Below, piece after piece: positions 1 to 12,390 of a stretch of 64,000 nucleotides of DNA. Source of the DNA: Sphagnum compactum (Eukaryota > Bryophyta > Sphagnopsida > Sphagnales); assembly GCA_965153455.1 (NCBI GenBank), contig OZ234493.1, positions 11,956,213 through 12,020,212 of the forward strand, written 5' to 3'. The notes under the pieces were generated by a model. It saw only the letters and a program-made list of their open reading frames with translations. It did not search any database and had not been told where the DNA came from. A program made the position numbers and the translations under genes. The stretch's first letter is position 1. Every line of letters starts with the position of its first letter.

Positions 1-1177
1 TTATTTATAATAAGGTTAGATCAGCCTCACAGATGCTGTGCTGTGCTGCTACTGCAACTTGCCATAAGGTAATTGAAATTACCATTGGGACTTTGAGAAA
101 GTTTACTGCAATGGCGTTTATGTACTTCACTCTGATCAGTCAGATGATGGCCTGTACCCAAGCTGTTCTTGTTGACCTCCTTGAGATAGGGAGGGTTGAG
201 AGCTTGAAATAGTGAAAGAGAAAGGTACCAATCTGTCTATGGAAGCTCACTAAGAATTCAATATTGAAGGTAATGAGGAATCTGCTGCATAAATAGGGGT
301 GTCAATATGATTTACAGTGATCTATTTACAAGAATTGCTTACAATAGGTAGTGGAAAATATGCTGTCTGTATAAATTTCGGTATGATCTATGTTTGAAGA
401 ATTACTTATATGGTACACAGTGAGAAATATGTTATATAATTTTGGTGTATGCATTTGGTATCATCCTCAAGTACTAGAACCAGAGTATTTGTTGGTGTGA
501 GTTATGGAGGGAATTGTCATCAGGTCCCAAAAGCTGGTAATTATGGTTTCTGCAATGCATACATGTGTCCATGGCATCTAGGCAGATAGTGAGAATGTAT
601 AAACTCTAGGATACAACTAACAAAAAGCATTTAATAAGCTAAATGATGTGTGCAGAAAGAAAAAGTTTAGGGGTTTAGGGTTGAGGCCAAAGTCCAGAAA
701 TTACAATGACCTTTGATCAAACAATAACGAATTCAAGAATGGTTTTCTATCCTGTACAAGTAATAATACAACCAAATTTCTCTACCTTCAAGATGACAAA
801 CTCTGTTGACCAAACAAGGGGATTGTTCAATTTGTATACCACCCAATCTCTTCACTTCAGAATGAGAACTCCATAGACCAAACAATGGATGGTTTGATTG
901 TAATTATACCAATAGAATGCAACACATAATTTTATGAACAAAACAGACATCTATTCACAACCCAACCTTTGTTTTCTTCTCCTTACCTAATAGGAAGACA
1001 CGGTTCAATCATTTCAAGTACATGAAAAACTCAGGGCACACTCTACTCAATACCTGCAACAATCTGTTGAGACACTCCAGTGTGCTGACAACACAGGCAC
1101 CCATATCACCATCCGAAGCACATGCCTCGTGAACATCCTACCAAAATGCATTGTTGCTGTTTAGTGCAGCAGAATGG
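1..1177. other. 3' flank of the CIPK gene, no further gene seen
   Basis: This stretch lies downstream of the CIPK stop codon and probably includes its 3' UTR and intergenic DNA. I translated both strands by eye and saw no exon with recognisable homology and no repeat array. Base composition is closer to the gene islands than to the AT-rich blocks. Confidence 0.5.
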
Positions 1178-4100
1178 TCACATATGGTGTTGAGGGGGTA
1201 AAAATATGTTTCCATTACTGACTGTCTTCACCATCATTGCCTTGTCATCCTCCTCATCTACAACGGATTTCCAGATAATATCCTTCAGCTGTGCGCACAA
1301 GTTCTTGTAAAACTGCACAGGTGTCCAAAAAAAGAGAATCAGCATGAAAGAAAAAACCCCACCACAAATTCATCAACTGTACACACAACTTTATTAGAGC
1401 ACTGGAAAACAGTGCGGCGTTGTCTAGCTGGGTATACCTTGTGGTATTCCAACGTGTCACCAACTGCCTTGCGTACCTCAACCATGAACAATGAAGGAGC
1501 AACTTCAAATACCTGCCACATAATGCACAATTAAGACTCCAGGGACTGTACAATCCACAACAAATGCAAAGAAAATTTCACAATAACACTTTAAAGTAAC
1601 TATTCTGTCACTTCAAGCCAAACCAAAATAAAGAAGGCAAGAATATAAGTGAGGTCATAACCTTGTGAAGTCACTCACAAAGCATCAGACCATCACCCTT
1701 TCATCAGGAGCAGCAGTGACTAAGCTGCCACTACTCCCCACTGACTTCATCAGCTCCCAATGGTGGGTGTAGATAAAAGTATGTAACAATCTGCTTAAAA
1801 TTTCAGGCAACCAGTACACAGAAATCTGCACCCTGAGTTTCTGTCACATTTCAACCCATTCATGAGTTTGGCTAGAACTCCAGGTAGCATATAATTCACA
1901 ACTAGTGTGATCTGAAGGACAATGACAGGCTTGGGTAGTAATCACCTCAATTGCAACAGAAAGCTGGCCAGTGTTTCCACTAAGCCCCTCCAGCCTCATC
2001 TGCAAAACCATTAAGCCAGTCAATAGCTAACAGCCAAATCTTCCTGCAGTTGGACTCAACCCACATCCAAATGCACCATGATTCAGTAAATTCTTTTTTA
2101 CAAAGAAATCAGTTCTGGGCCTACAAAGAACAGAATTTCAAGGAATGAGGCAGCAACCCATCAAATCATTTACAGGAATATTCAAATCATCCATGCCTTG
2201 TAGTTGCGGATTTGAACACTAAAACCCATTGACTTTGCAGAGGTGTCAATACGAGCAATAATCTCCTGAGCTGGTCTTTTCGAAGTGAATCGTGTTTGGC
2301 GCTTGATATGATCCTGCACAAAGAATTGGTGATATAAATGCAACCTCTTTCTTTTCTCTTCTTGGGATGACATCCACTCAAAGAAAATCCCTCCACCACT
2401 CATGACCAACAACTTCTCAAGTTCTGAAAATCAACCTCTGATTGAAAGAAGTACAATAAATTAGAAAAAACTTGTGAACTCACCTGTCGTCTGTCAAATA
2501 AAGCAGAAAGGTTGAGTCCTTGTGAAAGACTGATCAGTTCAAATGCATTCATCATAGATGGTCCAGAGTCTTTGCCCTCTTTCTGTACTTTGACATACAT
2601 TTCCTGCATCCCCTCTAACCCACAAATGACTTAACCAGATGACCAAGTAGCTTTCATATTCCTGACAGGCCATACAGAAAAACTGTAATAGACATGAGAA
2701 GAAGGCCTGGCTAACCTCGGAGTCGCTGAAGACAGCCTGGACATCATCAAGACTAACATCTTCATCCTCATGCATACGCACAGGCACATAATTCTTCTTG
2801 AACCAGCCATCATTCCGAATCCCTGCCACCTTGATGCGCTGCACAAGTTTGCAACACATCATTATCTATTTCTGTGGTGGAGCCATAAGGATCCCCACTG
2901 CACAATTCACTACGGACTAACAAGTACTCTCACATGTACAGCATTCTGTGTCTAAAACACCCCAACCCATTTGGCCTAGCAGGGGTAGAATCTTACTGTG
3001 GTCTCTTGCTCCAAGTATGTGCTAAGAAACCTGAAATTCCTCTCACAGCCTAGGATCTAAAGAAGGTTCAGATTCAGATGGATTCCTAGAATCTGAAAAT
3101 TGAGGAAATAACTGAAACTTAGTGACCACTGTCAGTGTACAGGTCACATCCAGATCACTAACCATATTTGGTCGTGGGTTCAGAATTTTTGAGATCAAAG
3201 CTTTGGCTCCTGATGAGAACCAAAATGGGTATGAAAACTCAGCCAGTTGAATCTGAAAAAAGCACCAGACAGCAACCCCCAACAGTGAAAAAAAGACACT
3301 CCTTGATTGGAAAAGGGCACCATTCGGGTTTTGCTTTGGCTACAGAAGCATAGGGCCCACATTCTTTTAACTTTCCAAGCTTCCCAACTTTTGAAAAACC
3401 CCTGCTACCTCAGAGAAGCTGAGCACATGGCAACTCATAATAGAGCATGATGAATGACAAAATAGAGCAAAGAACCCACCTTGCGGTAGAGTGTAAGCAG
3501 ATCAGTCTCATCAAAAGGGAGGAATCCAGCCATCAGAACATAAAGGATGACTCCGCAAGACCAGATGTCAGCCACTGCACCATCATAGCCCTTGTCGTTA
3601 AGGACCTGGCCCCATGACCAACCATCCCAGATCCTCAGACACCTACACAGCTCAAGCATACCTACCAAATTGGCCATGTACACCACTACCCTTAACTCCA
3701 GCTTTTCCCAAACTCTGTGCTGTGACTTGCAGAATGAAAATCCTCCATGAACAAAACTCAAATGATTTTCCACTTGTTACTGATGGGAACTGGGTTACTG
3801 ATATAGAGCAATCCAAGATTGTCCGTCCTTGAATTGTGGGTAATGGCATGTGGTGAACAAGGGAGAGAAAAAATTTATCCCTAAAATTACATATGTACCT
3901 CAGGAGCGACATAGTTTGGTGTGCCACAAGTGGTGTGTAAAAGACCATCCTCCTACAGTAGCAGAAAGAGATAAAACCCGCTCTTAGGTATCTCAGTTGA
4001 ACAAAAACCAGAGACAAAAAGGAACTGGTTTATGGGAATTTCCTGGTTTCTGCACAGAGCACAGCTTTGCAACAAAAACTGAAAACCCGTGCTCCCACTT

Positions 4101-5551
4101 TGTTGAGGTGGGTGCCTTACCCTAACTTGCTGTGGAAGTGCACTTAAACCAAAATCTGAAATCTTCAAATTTCCGGTCGAATCCAAAAGAAGATTCTCTG
4201 GCTGCAAGCACCCAATATTTTCAAACAGTGAAAAGATGATCATCATGCAGCTCACAATAGTGTACATCTCACAGGCCACTAAGCTTCTTCTCCACAGTGT
4301 CCAGCATGTCAAGTTTAGTACCTTCAAATCTCGGTGAGACACACCTTTGCTGTGACAAAAATCAACTGCATCAATTAACTGCTGAAAGTATTTGCGTGAC
4401 TCAATTTCACTCAATCTGCCTTGATGCACCTGCAAACGCATCAGCAGTCGAAAACCCTTTAGTTGATTTCTTGGAACAGTTGTAAACAACTCAAGCAAAT
4501 TGCCATAAAAACACATCAAAGTGTTACACCTCTAACCCTAACAGATTAAAAAAACCCAGCAGAGGAGTGATGAGTCCAGTCTGAAGCTTTACAATTTTGT
4601 CAAAAAGTTCCCCCCCTTTGACAAACTCAAGGATGATATAAATTTTGGTCTGACTTGCAAGCACCTGTAGACAATAAAAATTATTCATTTATGATGTTAG
4701 TACAATTTCTGCTGACTATCGAACGTTGTTGATCCTAGCATTTTTTGCTCCTATGCAAATTTGAGATGAAGGTCTTGGTACGTGTGCCCTGGCAACATAA
4801 CATTGTTGATCCTGGTCCTATGCAAATTTGACATGAAAGTTTTGGCATGTGCGTACCACCAACAATCAAACACTGTGATCTTAGCATCTTTTGCTTCTAT
4901 GCAAATTCAAGATGAAGGTTTCAGCAGCATGTGCACACATACCTCATGCAAGCAAACCACATTGGGATGTCTCACAAGCTTCATAATGCATATTTCCCTC
5001 TTGATCTGTAATAATAGAGGGGGTAAAAAAGGCATCACCATATACATACACAAAATGCCACAAAATTAGTACCTGCAACCTTCATCACAAAATCACCAAA
5101 AACTTAACCCCTAAAATTGGAAACTGTGAGAGGTGTTCCAAAGCATCACCACACACACACATACTCAAAATGCCACAACATTCATACCCACAACCTCAGT
5201 CACAAAATCATTACAAAATTAAACCCTAAAATTTTGGAACTTGTGAGAGAAGTTCCAAGGCATCACCACACACACACAAAATGCCACAACATAAATACCC
5301 ACAACCTTGGTCACAAATTCATCACAAACTTAAACCCTAAAATTAGAAAATTCCAACACGAGAAAAGTTCCATTTGGAGATTGAAACTGTACCTGATCCA
5401 CCATTTTATGTTTGAGGACTGTCTCCTTGTCCAACACCTTCATGGCTACACTCTCCCCTGTTTCTGTGTTCTGTGCAAATTTCACCTTGGCAAAAGTGCC
5501 TTCCCCAATTGTACGTCCCACTTCATATTTCCCAACTCTTCTCATGACCAT
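1178..5551 (-). CDS. CIPK24: CBL-interacting protein kinase, SOS2/CIPK24-like (SnRK3), complete
   Basis: Ser/Thr kinase activated by calcium-loaded calcineurin B-like proteins; the SOS2 type acts in Na+ homeostasis in Arabidopsis. Exons in coding order: 5551-5393, 5005-4943, 4664-4593, 4429-4322, 4201-4121, 3952-3899, 3605-3480, 3252-3163, 2838-2716, 2603-2484, 2313-2197, 1999-1946, 1512-1438, 1312-1178. Together they encode 458 aa, the usual family length. Visible are the glycine loop GEGTFAKV, Lys in VAMKVL, HRDLKPEN, DFG, the activation segment ending [12 protein letters not shown], the CBL-binding NAF motif ([16 protein letters not shown]) and a C-terminal PPI domain. All phases agree. 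Intron 11 needs a GC donor (AAG|GCATGG). The first ATG is used; a second Met follows two codons later. The intron-rich structure and the C-terminal half ([18 protein letters not shown]) point to CIPK24/CIPK8. The exact subclade is inferred from memory of the family. Confidence 0.93.
1655..1870 (-). repeat. Dispersed hairpin repeat, copy 1, in CIPK intron 12
   Basis: This is one of four related segments. On the + strand it reads AGTCACTCACAAAG-CATCAGACCATCA, then CAGCAGTGACTAAGCTGCC, then a hairpin core (CCCACTG at 1737-1743 pairing with TGGTGGG at 1761-1767 around GACTTCATCAGCTCCC), then CTGCACCCTGAGTTTCTG. It shares about 200 bp with the copy near 63.8 kb. It lies wholly within the intron between exons 12 and 13. 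Whether it is a SINE-like element or a structured RNA is not decided. Confidence 0.8.
4726..4940. repeat. Three-copy tandem repeat (about 74 bp) at the 5' end of CIPK intron 2
   Basis: Units begin near 4726, 4803 and 4873 with TGTTGATCCTAGCAT and share CTATGCAAATTTGAGATGAAGG. The last unit abuts the splice donor of exon 2 at 4942. The array therefore looks seeded by duplication of sequence beside the 5' splice site. Units are roughly 75-80% identical, so the array is not recent. Confidence 0.85.
5057..5390. repeat. Three-copy minisatellite (about 112 bp) in CIPK intron 1
   Basis: Units begin at about 5057, 5172 and 5283 with GCCACAACATTCATACCCAC and contain TTAAACCCTAAAATT, a GTTCCAAGGCATCACC segment and a short (CA)n run. 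The third unit runs up to the donor of exon 1 (5392). The repeat carries an AAACCCTAA-type telo-box in each unit. Confidence 0.88.
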
Positions 5552-5689
5552 CTTCTCTCTTCCCTCCCCCCAAACCCCAATCTCTTCACCACACTCAAAC
5601 CCTAATTTTTAAACACCTTCATAAAAGGAAAAAAGACACTACCAAATTCCTCCACAATTCCCACTGAAAACACACACACCCAATCCTTC

Positions 5690-5692
<3 letters not shown>

Positions 5693-5726
<34 letters not shown>
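5693..5726. repeat. (CT)n microsatellite in the CIPK leader/promoter
   Basis: This is an uninterrupted CT run about 140-175 bp upstream of the CIPK start codon, reading as (GA)n on the coding strand. Such runs are common in plant 5' leaders. It probably marks the 5' UTR or core promoter. Confidence 0.9.
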
Positions 5727-5728
<2 letters not shown>

Positions 5729-5820
5729 AGTCCAAAATCTCTCAACCTAATCCAAAATGGATTCTCACAAAGCAACACCTCCACCAAACTCAGCTCAACT
5801 CAAACTCAAATTCAATCAAA

Positions 5821-6155
5821 TCAACTCAAAATGGGCTCATTTATAAACACAAATCCATCAAGCAAATACTAGTCTAGGAGACTTCAACTCAAGTCAAAAT
5901 GAATTCATTTATAAACGCAAACCCATCAAGCACATAATAGTCTATAAGACTTCTAACTCAACTCAAGCTGGGTTGATTCATAAACACACATCCTTCAAGC
6001 AAATCATAGTCTAACAAGACAACAACTCTCAACTCAAGATGGGTTCATTTAGAAGCACAGATCCATCAACCACATAATTGTCTAAAACTTCAACTCAACT
6101 CAAAATTGGTTCATTCATGAACACACATCCTTCAAGCAAATAATTGATAGTCCAT
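5821..6155. repeat. Five-copy 69-bp tandem repeat upstream of CIPK
   Basis: Units start at 5821, 5889, 5958, 6029 and 6096 with TCAACTCAA(A/G)ATGGGTTCAT, followed by AAACACA-ATCC-TCAAGCA-ATAATAGTC. Spacing is 67-71 bp and identity about 80%. The array is unrelated in sequence to the intron arrays of the same gene. Confidence 0.9.
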
Positions 6156-8120
6156 TATTGTGAATTCATAAATCCTTGCCTAATGGCATGACCCAACTAA
6201 AAGAAAGCACTATCAAGACATGGCAGTTATCATTTAGCTCACATGGCAATGGGATATCTATTCCTGGGTGCACGCGCGGGTTGACAAAAGAGAATCCAGG
6301 TTTTACACATAATAAGAGTTATCTGTAAAGTCTCGCGATTAGGGGGCGAGAATGGCACAATTTCCTCATAATAGGGCATCAAACGTGTAACTGGGAATGA
6401 AAAGTTTTACAAAGCAAAATAACTCGGACCTAAACTAGTTGTTCTACAAATTCTGGTCGTAAACTGAGTTACATCCTGTCTTTCATTTTTCCTGAGCGCC
6501 TCCACTGCTGCTACAGATATTTTCACTGCTCCTACCTGTACAACTACTTTAGTTAGTCTCGAACCTTGAGCATTAAATCCCGAGTTTCAGTATTTCATAC
6601 TGAGATTTACTAAAATTTCCTTCGCGTTGTGGATACCCACTGAAAGAGTGGTATAGGGGGTGAAACCAGGCCCAAAGACAGGGTGAAGACAGGGTAACTT
6701 TGCGGATATGTTTGAAGAGTTATTTTAGCTTAAAAAATCATTCCCAAGATTGAATACCGTGCAATATTTTTAATCTCTTACGTTAGAGGGAATCTACCAA
6801 TGTTGGTTTGGTAAGCTACTTTTTGTTTTTCATAATTTCAAAACATTACTTTGGCATAAGTAAGGTTTTTAAATTCTTAAGACCACAAACTTATATGATA
6901 TTTTTATAGGAGGCTTGTCATGCACTACAAGGTTGATGTTCAACCTTATCAAAATTAAGGGAGTCATACATATGAAAACATGCATACCCAATAGGAAGAA
7001 CAAGCTAGTAGTTTATGTGTTTTTAAACTTGAATTTTTGTGATTTGCAAGTGAATTTTCTTGAAACATGGAAAATAAGATTTTAAAGTCAAACCATGAGA
7101 ATAAACTTTCCCAAGTGCAAAAAAATCAAAATCATGCTCACATTGAATTAGGTTCTAATGACAAATAACAAATTACATGAAACTAATGATGTCCCACAAC
7201 ACATATGTATTAGACTAGTAAAATATCACTTTATTTCTTCATTCATTGAAAAATATAAAAATTCAAAGCATGTATCAACAAATAATCAATGGAAAAATTA
7301 TGTAATTGCAAAGGAAAAAAAACTTGAAGATCTATTCTCCTAAAACCAAAATCAAGAATATTAAAATATATAGGTAAAAAATGTATGTGTTCCTCACGTA
7401 CAAAGTCCAAGTTCAAATTTAGATTAAATCCTAACCATTTTCAACCCCTTGAATGTGTGATGATCAAAAGGGAGCATTCCCAAAACTTTTTAGTTGTTCC
7501 ACTTTGGGATTTGAGAGTCCTAGGGTGTTTCAAATCTTTGGATCAAGCCAAGGTTTGAGGAGTAAACCTTTTCCAATTGGGTTATCTTTAAACCATGTTG
7601 AAAGGGTCTTGAAATGTACTACAATACAACAAAATTATCTTCAAAGTCCCATAGTTTGGGGGCAAGGTTAGTTAGTTTAGCATAATTGAATATCAAACTT
7701 GTAATGTGGAATGAAAAATTTACAAAAATAACAAAAGATGAAACTAGTTTATGCACCAAATTTGGAGCAAAAACTAGTTTGGTCATGTATTCCACTTCTT
7801 TGTTGTGTGTATGTGAAGGAAATAGTGTGAACTTTCTTTTACAAGTTTTTTTTCTACTCAATTTTTTTGCTTTTTTTAATGCAAGCACAAAGGCATCATA
7901 GCATGGAAATGTGTAAATAGGGATAAATGAAAGTTTTATGACATCCTGGTGAAAAGTTTTAAAAGCTTTCAATAGCATCAAATTCAAAGGAGGAACAAAA
8001 AACATGGCATGTGGAGTGTGGAAGAAGAGTGTCATATAGAGCAAGAAGAAGAAATGCCCACCCTTCTCCATTAGAAGATGAGGATTAAGTTTCCAACATT
8101 CACTCTCATGAAGGTTTTTT
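6156..8120. other. Gene-free AT-rich stretch
   Basis: No exon with recognisable homology was seen on either strand. The part up to about 6700 is less AT-rich and may be the distal promoter of CIPK. The rest is A/T-homopolymer-rich. A 150-codon minus-strand open frame at 7619-8071 has low-complexity, Phe/Leu/Lys-rich composition and no recognisable domain. Confidence 0.5.
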
Positions 8121-8123
8121 TAA

Positions 8124-8535
8124 ATTCTTGGAAGTTCTAAAACTAAGAATTAGGGTTTATCCTTTATTTGGCAACTCCATTTCATCCTTTTGAATGTTTT
8201 TTTTATCATTCTTATCAATTTTTAAAACTTTAATGAAGGTTTGTCCTTTACTTATGAACTCAATTCCAAAATGTTAAATGTTTTTGTGATTCTTGGCACT
8301 TTTGCAACATCCAATGAAATTTTATCTTTTCCTTTGTAGTTCAATTCCATTTTTTGAAAGTTTCATGAATCTTGGCACCTTTGAAACATTGAATTAAGGT
8401 CAATATTTTATTTGGTGGTTCAATTGCATCCTCTCGAAGGCTTTTGTGAATTTTGGCACCTCCAAAACATTATTGAATTAAGGTCTATCTTTTATTGGAC
8501 AACTCCATTTCATCCTTTTAAAGGGTTTTTTTTTT
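8124..8535. repeat. Five-copy diverged tandem repeat, about 82 bp
   Basis: Five units each begin with TTCTTGGCACCTTTGAAAC or a decayed form and continue GAATTAAGGTCTATCTTTTATTTGG, CAACTCCATTTCATCC and TTTTGTGAA. Starts are near 8124, 8209, 8291, 8370 and 8452. Divergence between units is high, which indicates an old array. Confidence 0.8.
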
Positions 8536-8544
8536 ACCCAATTT

Positions 8545-8825
8545 ACTTTAATTTGGACTTAATTTATGTTTGCTTTGATATAATTCATCTTTTTTTTATA
8601 TTTAATTCAAGTTTGTTTAGGCCTTATTCATTTTATTTTTATTCATTAAAGTCTATTTGGACTTCATTCAAAATTGTTTGGATTTTATTAATTTTTGTTT
8701 CAAGTCCTTAAGGGTTGTTTGGACTTGATTTAGGTTTGTTTAAACCTTATTCACCTTTTTTTTTAGGTCATTAGAATTTGTTTGGACTTGATTCATGTTT
8801 ATTGAAAGTTTATTCACCTATATTA
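8545..8825. repeat. Diverged tandem repeat, about 62 bp
   Basis: The unit contains TTTGGACTTGATT-AGGTTTGTTT and CCTTATTCACC. The best-spaced copies start at 8656, 8718 and 8780, with more decayed copies upstream. It follows the 82-bp array directly but is a different sequence. Confidence 0.65.
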
Positions 8826-8936
8826 ACCTTTATTAATTAGGACAATTCCAAAATTTGAAAGTCTAATTACATTTATTTTGAGTTCATAAACCTTTGTTGA
8901 AACTAAAACAAATGCATTTGGAAAAAATAAAGGTGA

Positions 8937-9200
8937 TTGAATGTGAAACTATGTGACATTATGATTATGCTAGATAAAAAATAGTCAATTTGGAAAATTT
9001 TCATTTTTTTTCCCAAAAACTTATTTGAATGACATTATGTGACACTATGATTATGTTAGATAAAAAATTAATTATATTTGGATTTTATCATTTTTTTCCA
9101 TAAATTTGTTTGAATGTGGCACTATTTGACATTACAACTATGTTGGATTAAAAATTATCAAAATTTTAAAATTTCCATTTTTTTCAATGAACTTGAACAT
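8937..9200. repeat. Three-copy tandem repeat, about 87 bp
   Basis: Units start near 8937, 9026 and 9111. They share TGAATGTG-CACTATGTGACATTATGATTATG, then TTAGATAAAAAAT, then a T-rich run. This is the third distinct array within 1.1 kb. Confidence 0.75.
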
Positions 9201-12200
9201 GTTAACACTTGCGACTATTGTTGCGAACATGATTTGATGTTACATACAAGTACTCTAAAAAATTTCCTTGTCATTACTTTTTTTAAAAAAAATCCAATTC
9301 ACCCATGTTTGATAAAACATCGCTGTTAAAAAAAATCATGGAACACAAGAACATACCCTTCAAAAACCCCAATAAAAACCCATACAAAAGATTTCCAAAA
9401 ACCCTAGAACAATAAGAAAAATTTAAAGGCCTTTAGAAAAAAACAAACAAAAAAAAAGTTAAAAGGACAATCCAAAATCAAAGGAACTCTCTCACAAGTG
9501 AAAATGTTGTGATATGAATAACCTTAAAAGCACAAAGTTCAAAAGGTTCGCTTATATAGTTCCATGCAAAAGAAACATTAAAAGTCATCTTATGTAGTCC
9601 ATCGAGCAAACTTCAATGTAATTTTGTAGTGAAAACAACAAAAAAAAATGCCCAAAAAATGCAAACCCTAAAAGTTTTTTAGGTAGAAACCTCCAAAAAA
9701 AATCTTTTAAAAAAATTTCAAATTTTTTTCTATCCCTAATTTATATCATTGGTCTTCAATTTCATTATTTCATCCCTAGTTATGGGGATTTTACAAATTA
9801 TGATGAATGTTATTAGTTTGTGTTAACATTTAACTCATTCATCCACCATTTTGAATTTACATGCATTAACCACATTTTTTTTTTGATTTACATAATTTAT
9901 TATGTTTGTGAATTCAACTTGAAAATATCATTTTTAACTCCCATCCTTTAACCCTTGCATAATCCTCTTGTTCCAAATGCATGGAGCTACATAGTGTGCG
10001 TAGGCCTTAAAAGTCTTCCACAACACATTTTATCAAAGACATTACCCCAATATCTTATGGCAAGCCTTTAAAGGTGTGTCATTGTCCTTGTATTATAAGT
10101 GCCATGCGAAATGCTCCCACAAAGGATGATTTGTATGTATTAAATGGTTTAGAAATCAAACATCATATGGATTCAAGACGAAAATCATGGAAGTTTGAAA
10201 CTTCATTTATAATCATATTAAGAAACCATTGATATTTTTTAAATTATTGTAACCTTCAACAAATTCATAGTCACTCCCTCCAACATTTGAACATTGGATT
10301 AGCCATATTGTTTTTTTGATTGTGTTGATTATGTTATGAAACAATTAAGCTCAAGTTTTAGTGAGTAACACCCAACATTGGTAGGTCTATAATTGGGTGC
10401 AATCTTCAAATAATAGACTACACTTACCCAAACATAGTGGTTAAACATGTATCAAAAAGATGTTCATTGATTCATTTCCAACATATTTGGGATTATTAAA
10501 ATTTAAGTCAAAAATTGTTCCTATGGATTTGTTGTGAAAGCTTTGCTCAAAGGAAAATTGGTTGCAAAATTGTTGTCAAATGGTTATTGGGTGAACTATT
10601 GTTTGTAAAAATAATTAATGAAATGTTTAAAAGATTTTTTGAAGTATTTGCTATCAAACCATCTTTAGTGTAGAAATTGTTTAGTGTTTCATAATGTAAT
10701 TATTTATGTTTATGAAAAATTAATATGAATAACATTCGTGTTTCATTGAGGAGCATGTTGCTTCTACCCACATTACCCGCATTTGGTATACAAATATTTT
10801 TATTTATTTTATAATATTGAATGCTAATATACACCTAAGTTGTACAAAGTTTGCAATCACACCACAAAGGGAAAGAATATGTATAAAAAATTAACATGTC
10901 ACAAAAATGTATGAAAGTGAAAAAATGGTCATAATTTTAATTTATGAATGTATGAAAATTGATGGCAAATGCTATTTTTAACTTTATAAGAGAACCCCAT
11001 TTTTTTGTTTTGTTTTTCAAGTTTGTAAAATACATAAGTAACGCACTATAACATTACAAATATTGAACAATAAATAACATTTGGAATGAACTAATAACTA
11101 ATGACTAATTAATGAACTAATTAGTTATTAGTTCATTCCAAGTGTCGTTCATTTTAATTACTAACCCAGGTTAGGTACATTAGTGTAGGTCTAGGTAGCA
11201 TAAACAATATATTAGCCTAGGTATATATATATATTGGGTATATTAATTTAAATATTGATTAGTTTAGACCATTTTTTTAATGACACGTGTCCATGTTGTA
11301 CACCATTAATTACATGTTAGTTGCATCCATGACCATTTGTATGAGTTTTAACCCAAGGAAAACATCTCAAAACATTTCAAAAAATCTACAAATATCCTAA
11401 ATTTTTTTGAGGAATCTTCTTGGATACCATCCTAATTACATTACGGATGTACAATGGATAAAAAACGTTCACAAATGATTTTCATCCATGATGATGTTGG
11501 CCACGATGCTAGCCATGATGTTAAGGATGTCAATCATAACACCTAATGAATGTGAAATATAATGTGAAAATGTATGGTCAATAAGATCAAAAATCTTATT
11601 CAAATAAGCCTTTCTTTTTGTTCGATTTATTTTGTTTCTATTGATTTCGTTAATTTTTTCTTTGTTTTTATAGGGATGATCGATTTGATAATAAAGTTCA
11701 TAACTGCACAATGCAAATAATCATTTTTGAAAAATTCAAAAGAATAGTTGCCTTGCTACATGTGAAAAGGCTTTAGTTGAAGAACAAGAAATTTTTTAGG
11801 AAGACTAAGGTAGTATTCTAATCATTTTACTTTGAATTTTAGCTTGGGCTCTCCCAATCACATGGTGATCTTGTTTTGCATTTGCCATTTTAACTCTTGT
11901 TCATTATCATTCTAATAAGTTTAGATTTTGGTTTTTTTTTGTTAGTTTTGGTTATTCTCTCCAAATTGTTTAGTGGTCTCTTTTTTATGTTGTTTTCCAT
12001 GTCAATTATGATTATGATTATGATTATGATTTTTTGTGTTATCTATTTTTTATTCTATCTTTGTTATGTTCATGTTCTTTTGTTTATTTTAGGCTATTGT
12101 GCTTTGAAGATGATTCATTGAACATCCATATGAGAAAGATAATATTGTCCTTGGGCATTCAAGTTCAACTTCATGTTCTGAAAAAAAAGCTTGACAATTA

Positions 12201-12204
12201 TCTC
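9201..12204. other. AT-rich intergenic DNA with small inverted repeat and simple repeats
   Basis: No gene was recognised. There is a 22-bp perfect inverted repeat at 11081-11141, a short (TA)n near 11222 and an ATTATG hexamer run near 12005-12032. Open frames here are short and A/T-biased with no domain I can name. Confidence 0.5.
11081..11141. repeat. Perfect 22-bp inverted repeat with 17-bp loop
   Basis: The left arm 11081-11102 (TTGGAATGAACTAATAACTA...) and right arm 11120-11141 are exact reverse complements. The arms are A/T-rich and could extrude or form an RNA hairpin. No target-site duplication is evident, so it is not called as a transposon. Confidence 0.8.
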
Positions 12205-12390
12205 AACGTAGAACGTTAGAACTTCAAGTTGTATGATTTCCAACGTAGAACTTCAAGTTGTATGATTTCCAACGTTATGATTTCCATTGTAGAACTTCAA
12301 GTTGTATGATTTCCAACGTAGAACTTCAAGTTGTATGATTTCCAACGTTATGATTTCCATCGTAGAACTTCAAGTTGTATGATTTCCAAT
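12205..12390. repeat. Higher-order tandem repeat (28+44 bp subunits)
   Basis: Copies of AGAACTTCAAGTTGTATGAT start at about 12219, 12247, 12291, 12320 and 12364, giving alternating spacings of 28, 44, 29 and 44 bp. The longer spacing contains an extra CGTTATGATTTCCAT. Identity between units is very high, so this array is much younger than the 8-9 kb arrays. Confidence 0.92.

Noticed and set aside
1655-1870. Box C/D snoRNA reading of the dispersed hairpin (CTGATGAAG on the transcribed strand resembles a C box, with CTGA downstream)
   Set aside because: The TGATGA is kept in copies 1 and 3 but lost in copy 4 (ATGCAGTCAG), and no consistent D box spacing or guide is seen.
7619-8071. 150-codon minus-strand open frame in AT-rich DNA
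   Set aside because: Low-complexity Phe/Leu/Lys-rich translation with no domain and no splice-supported neighbours; expected by chance in such sequence.
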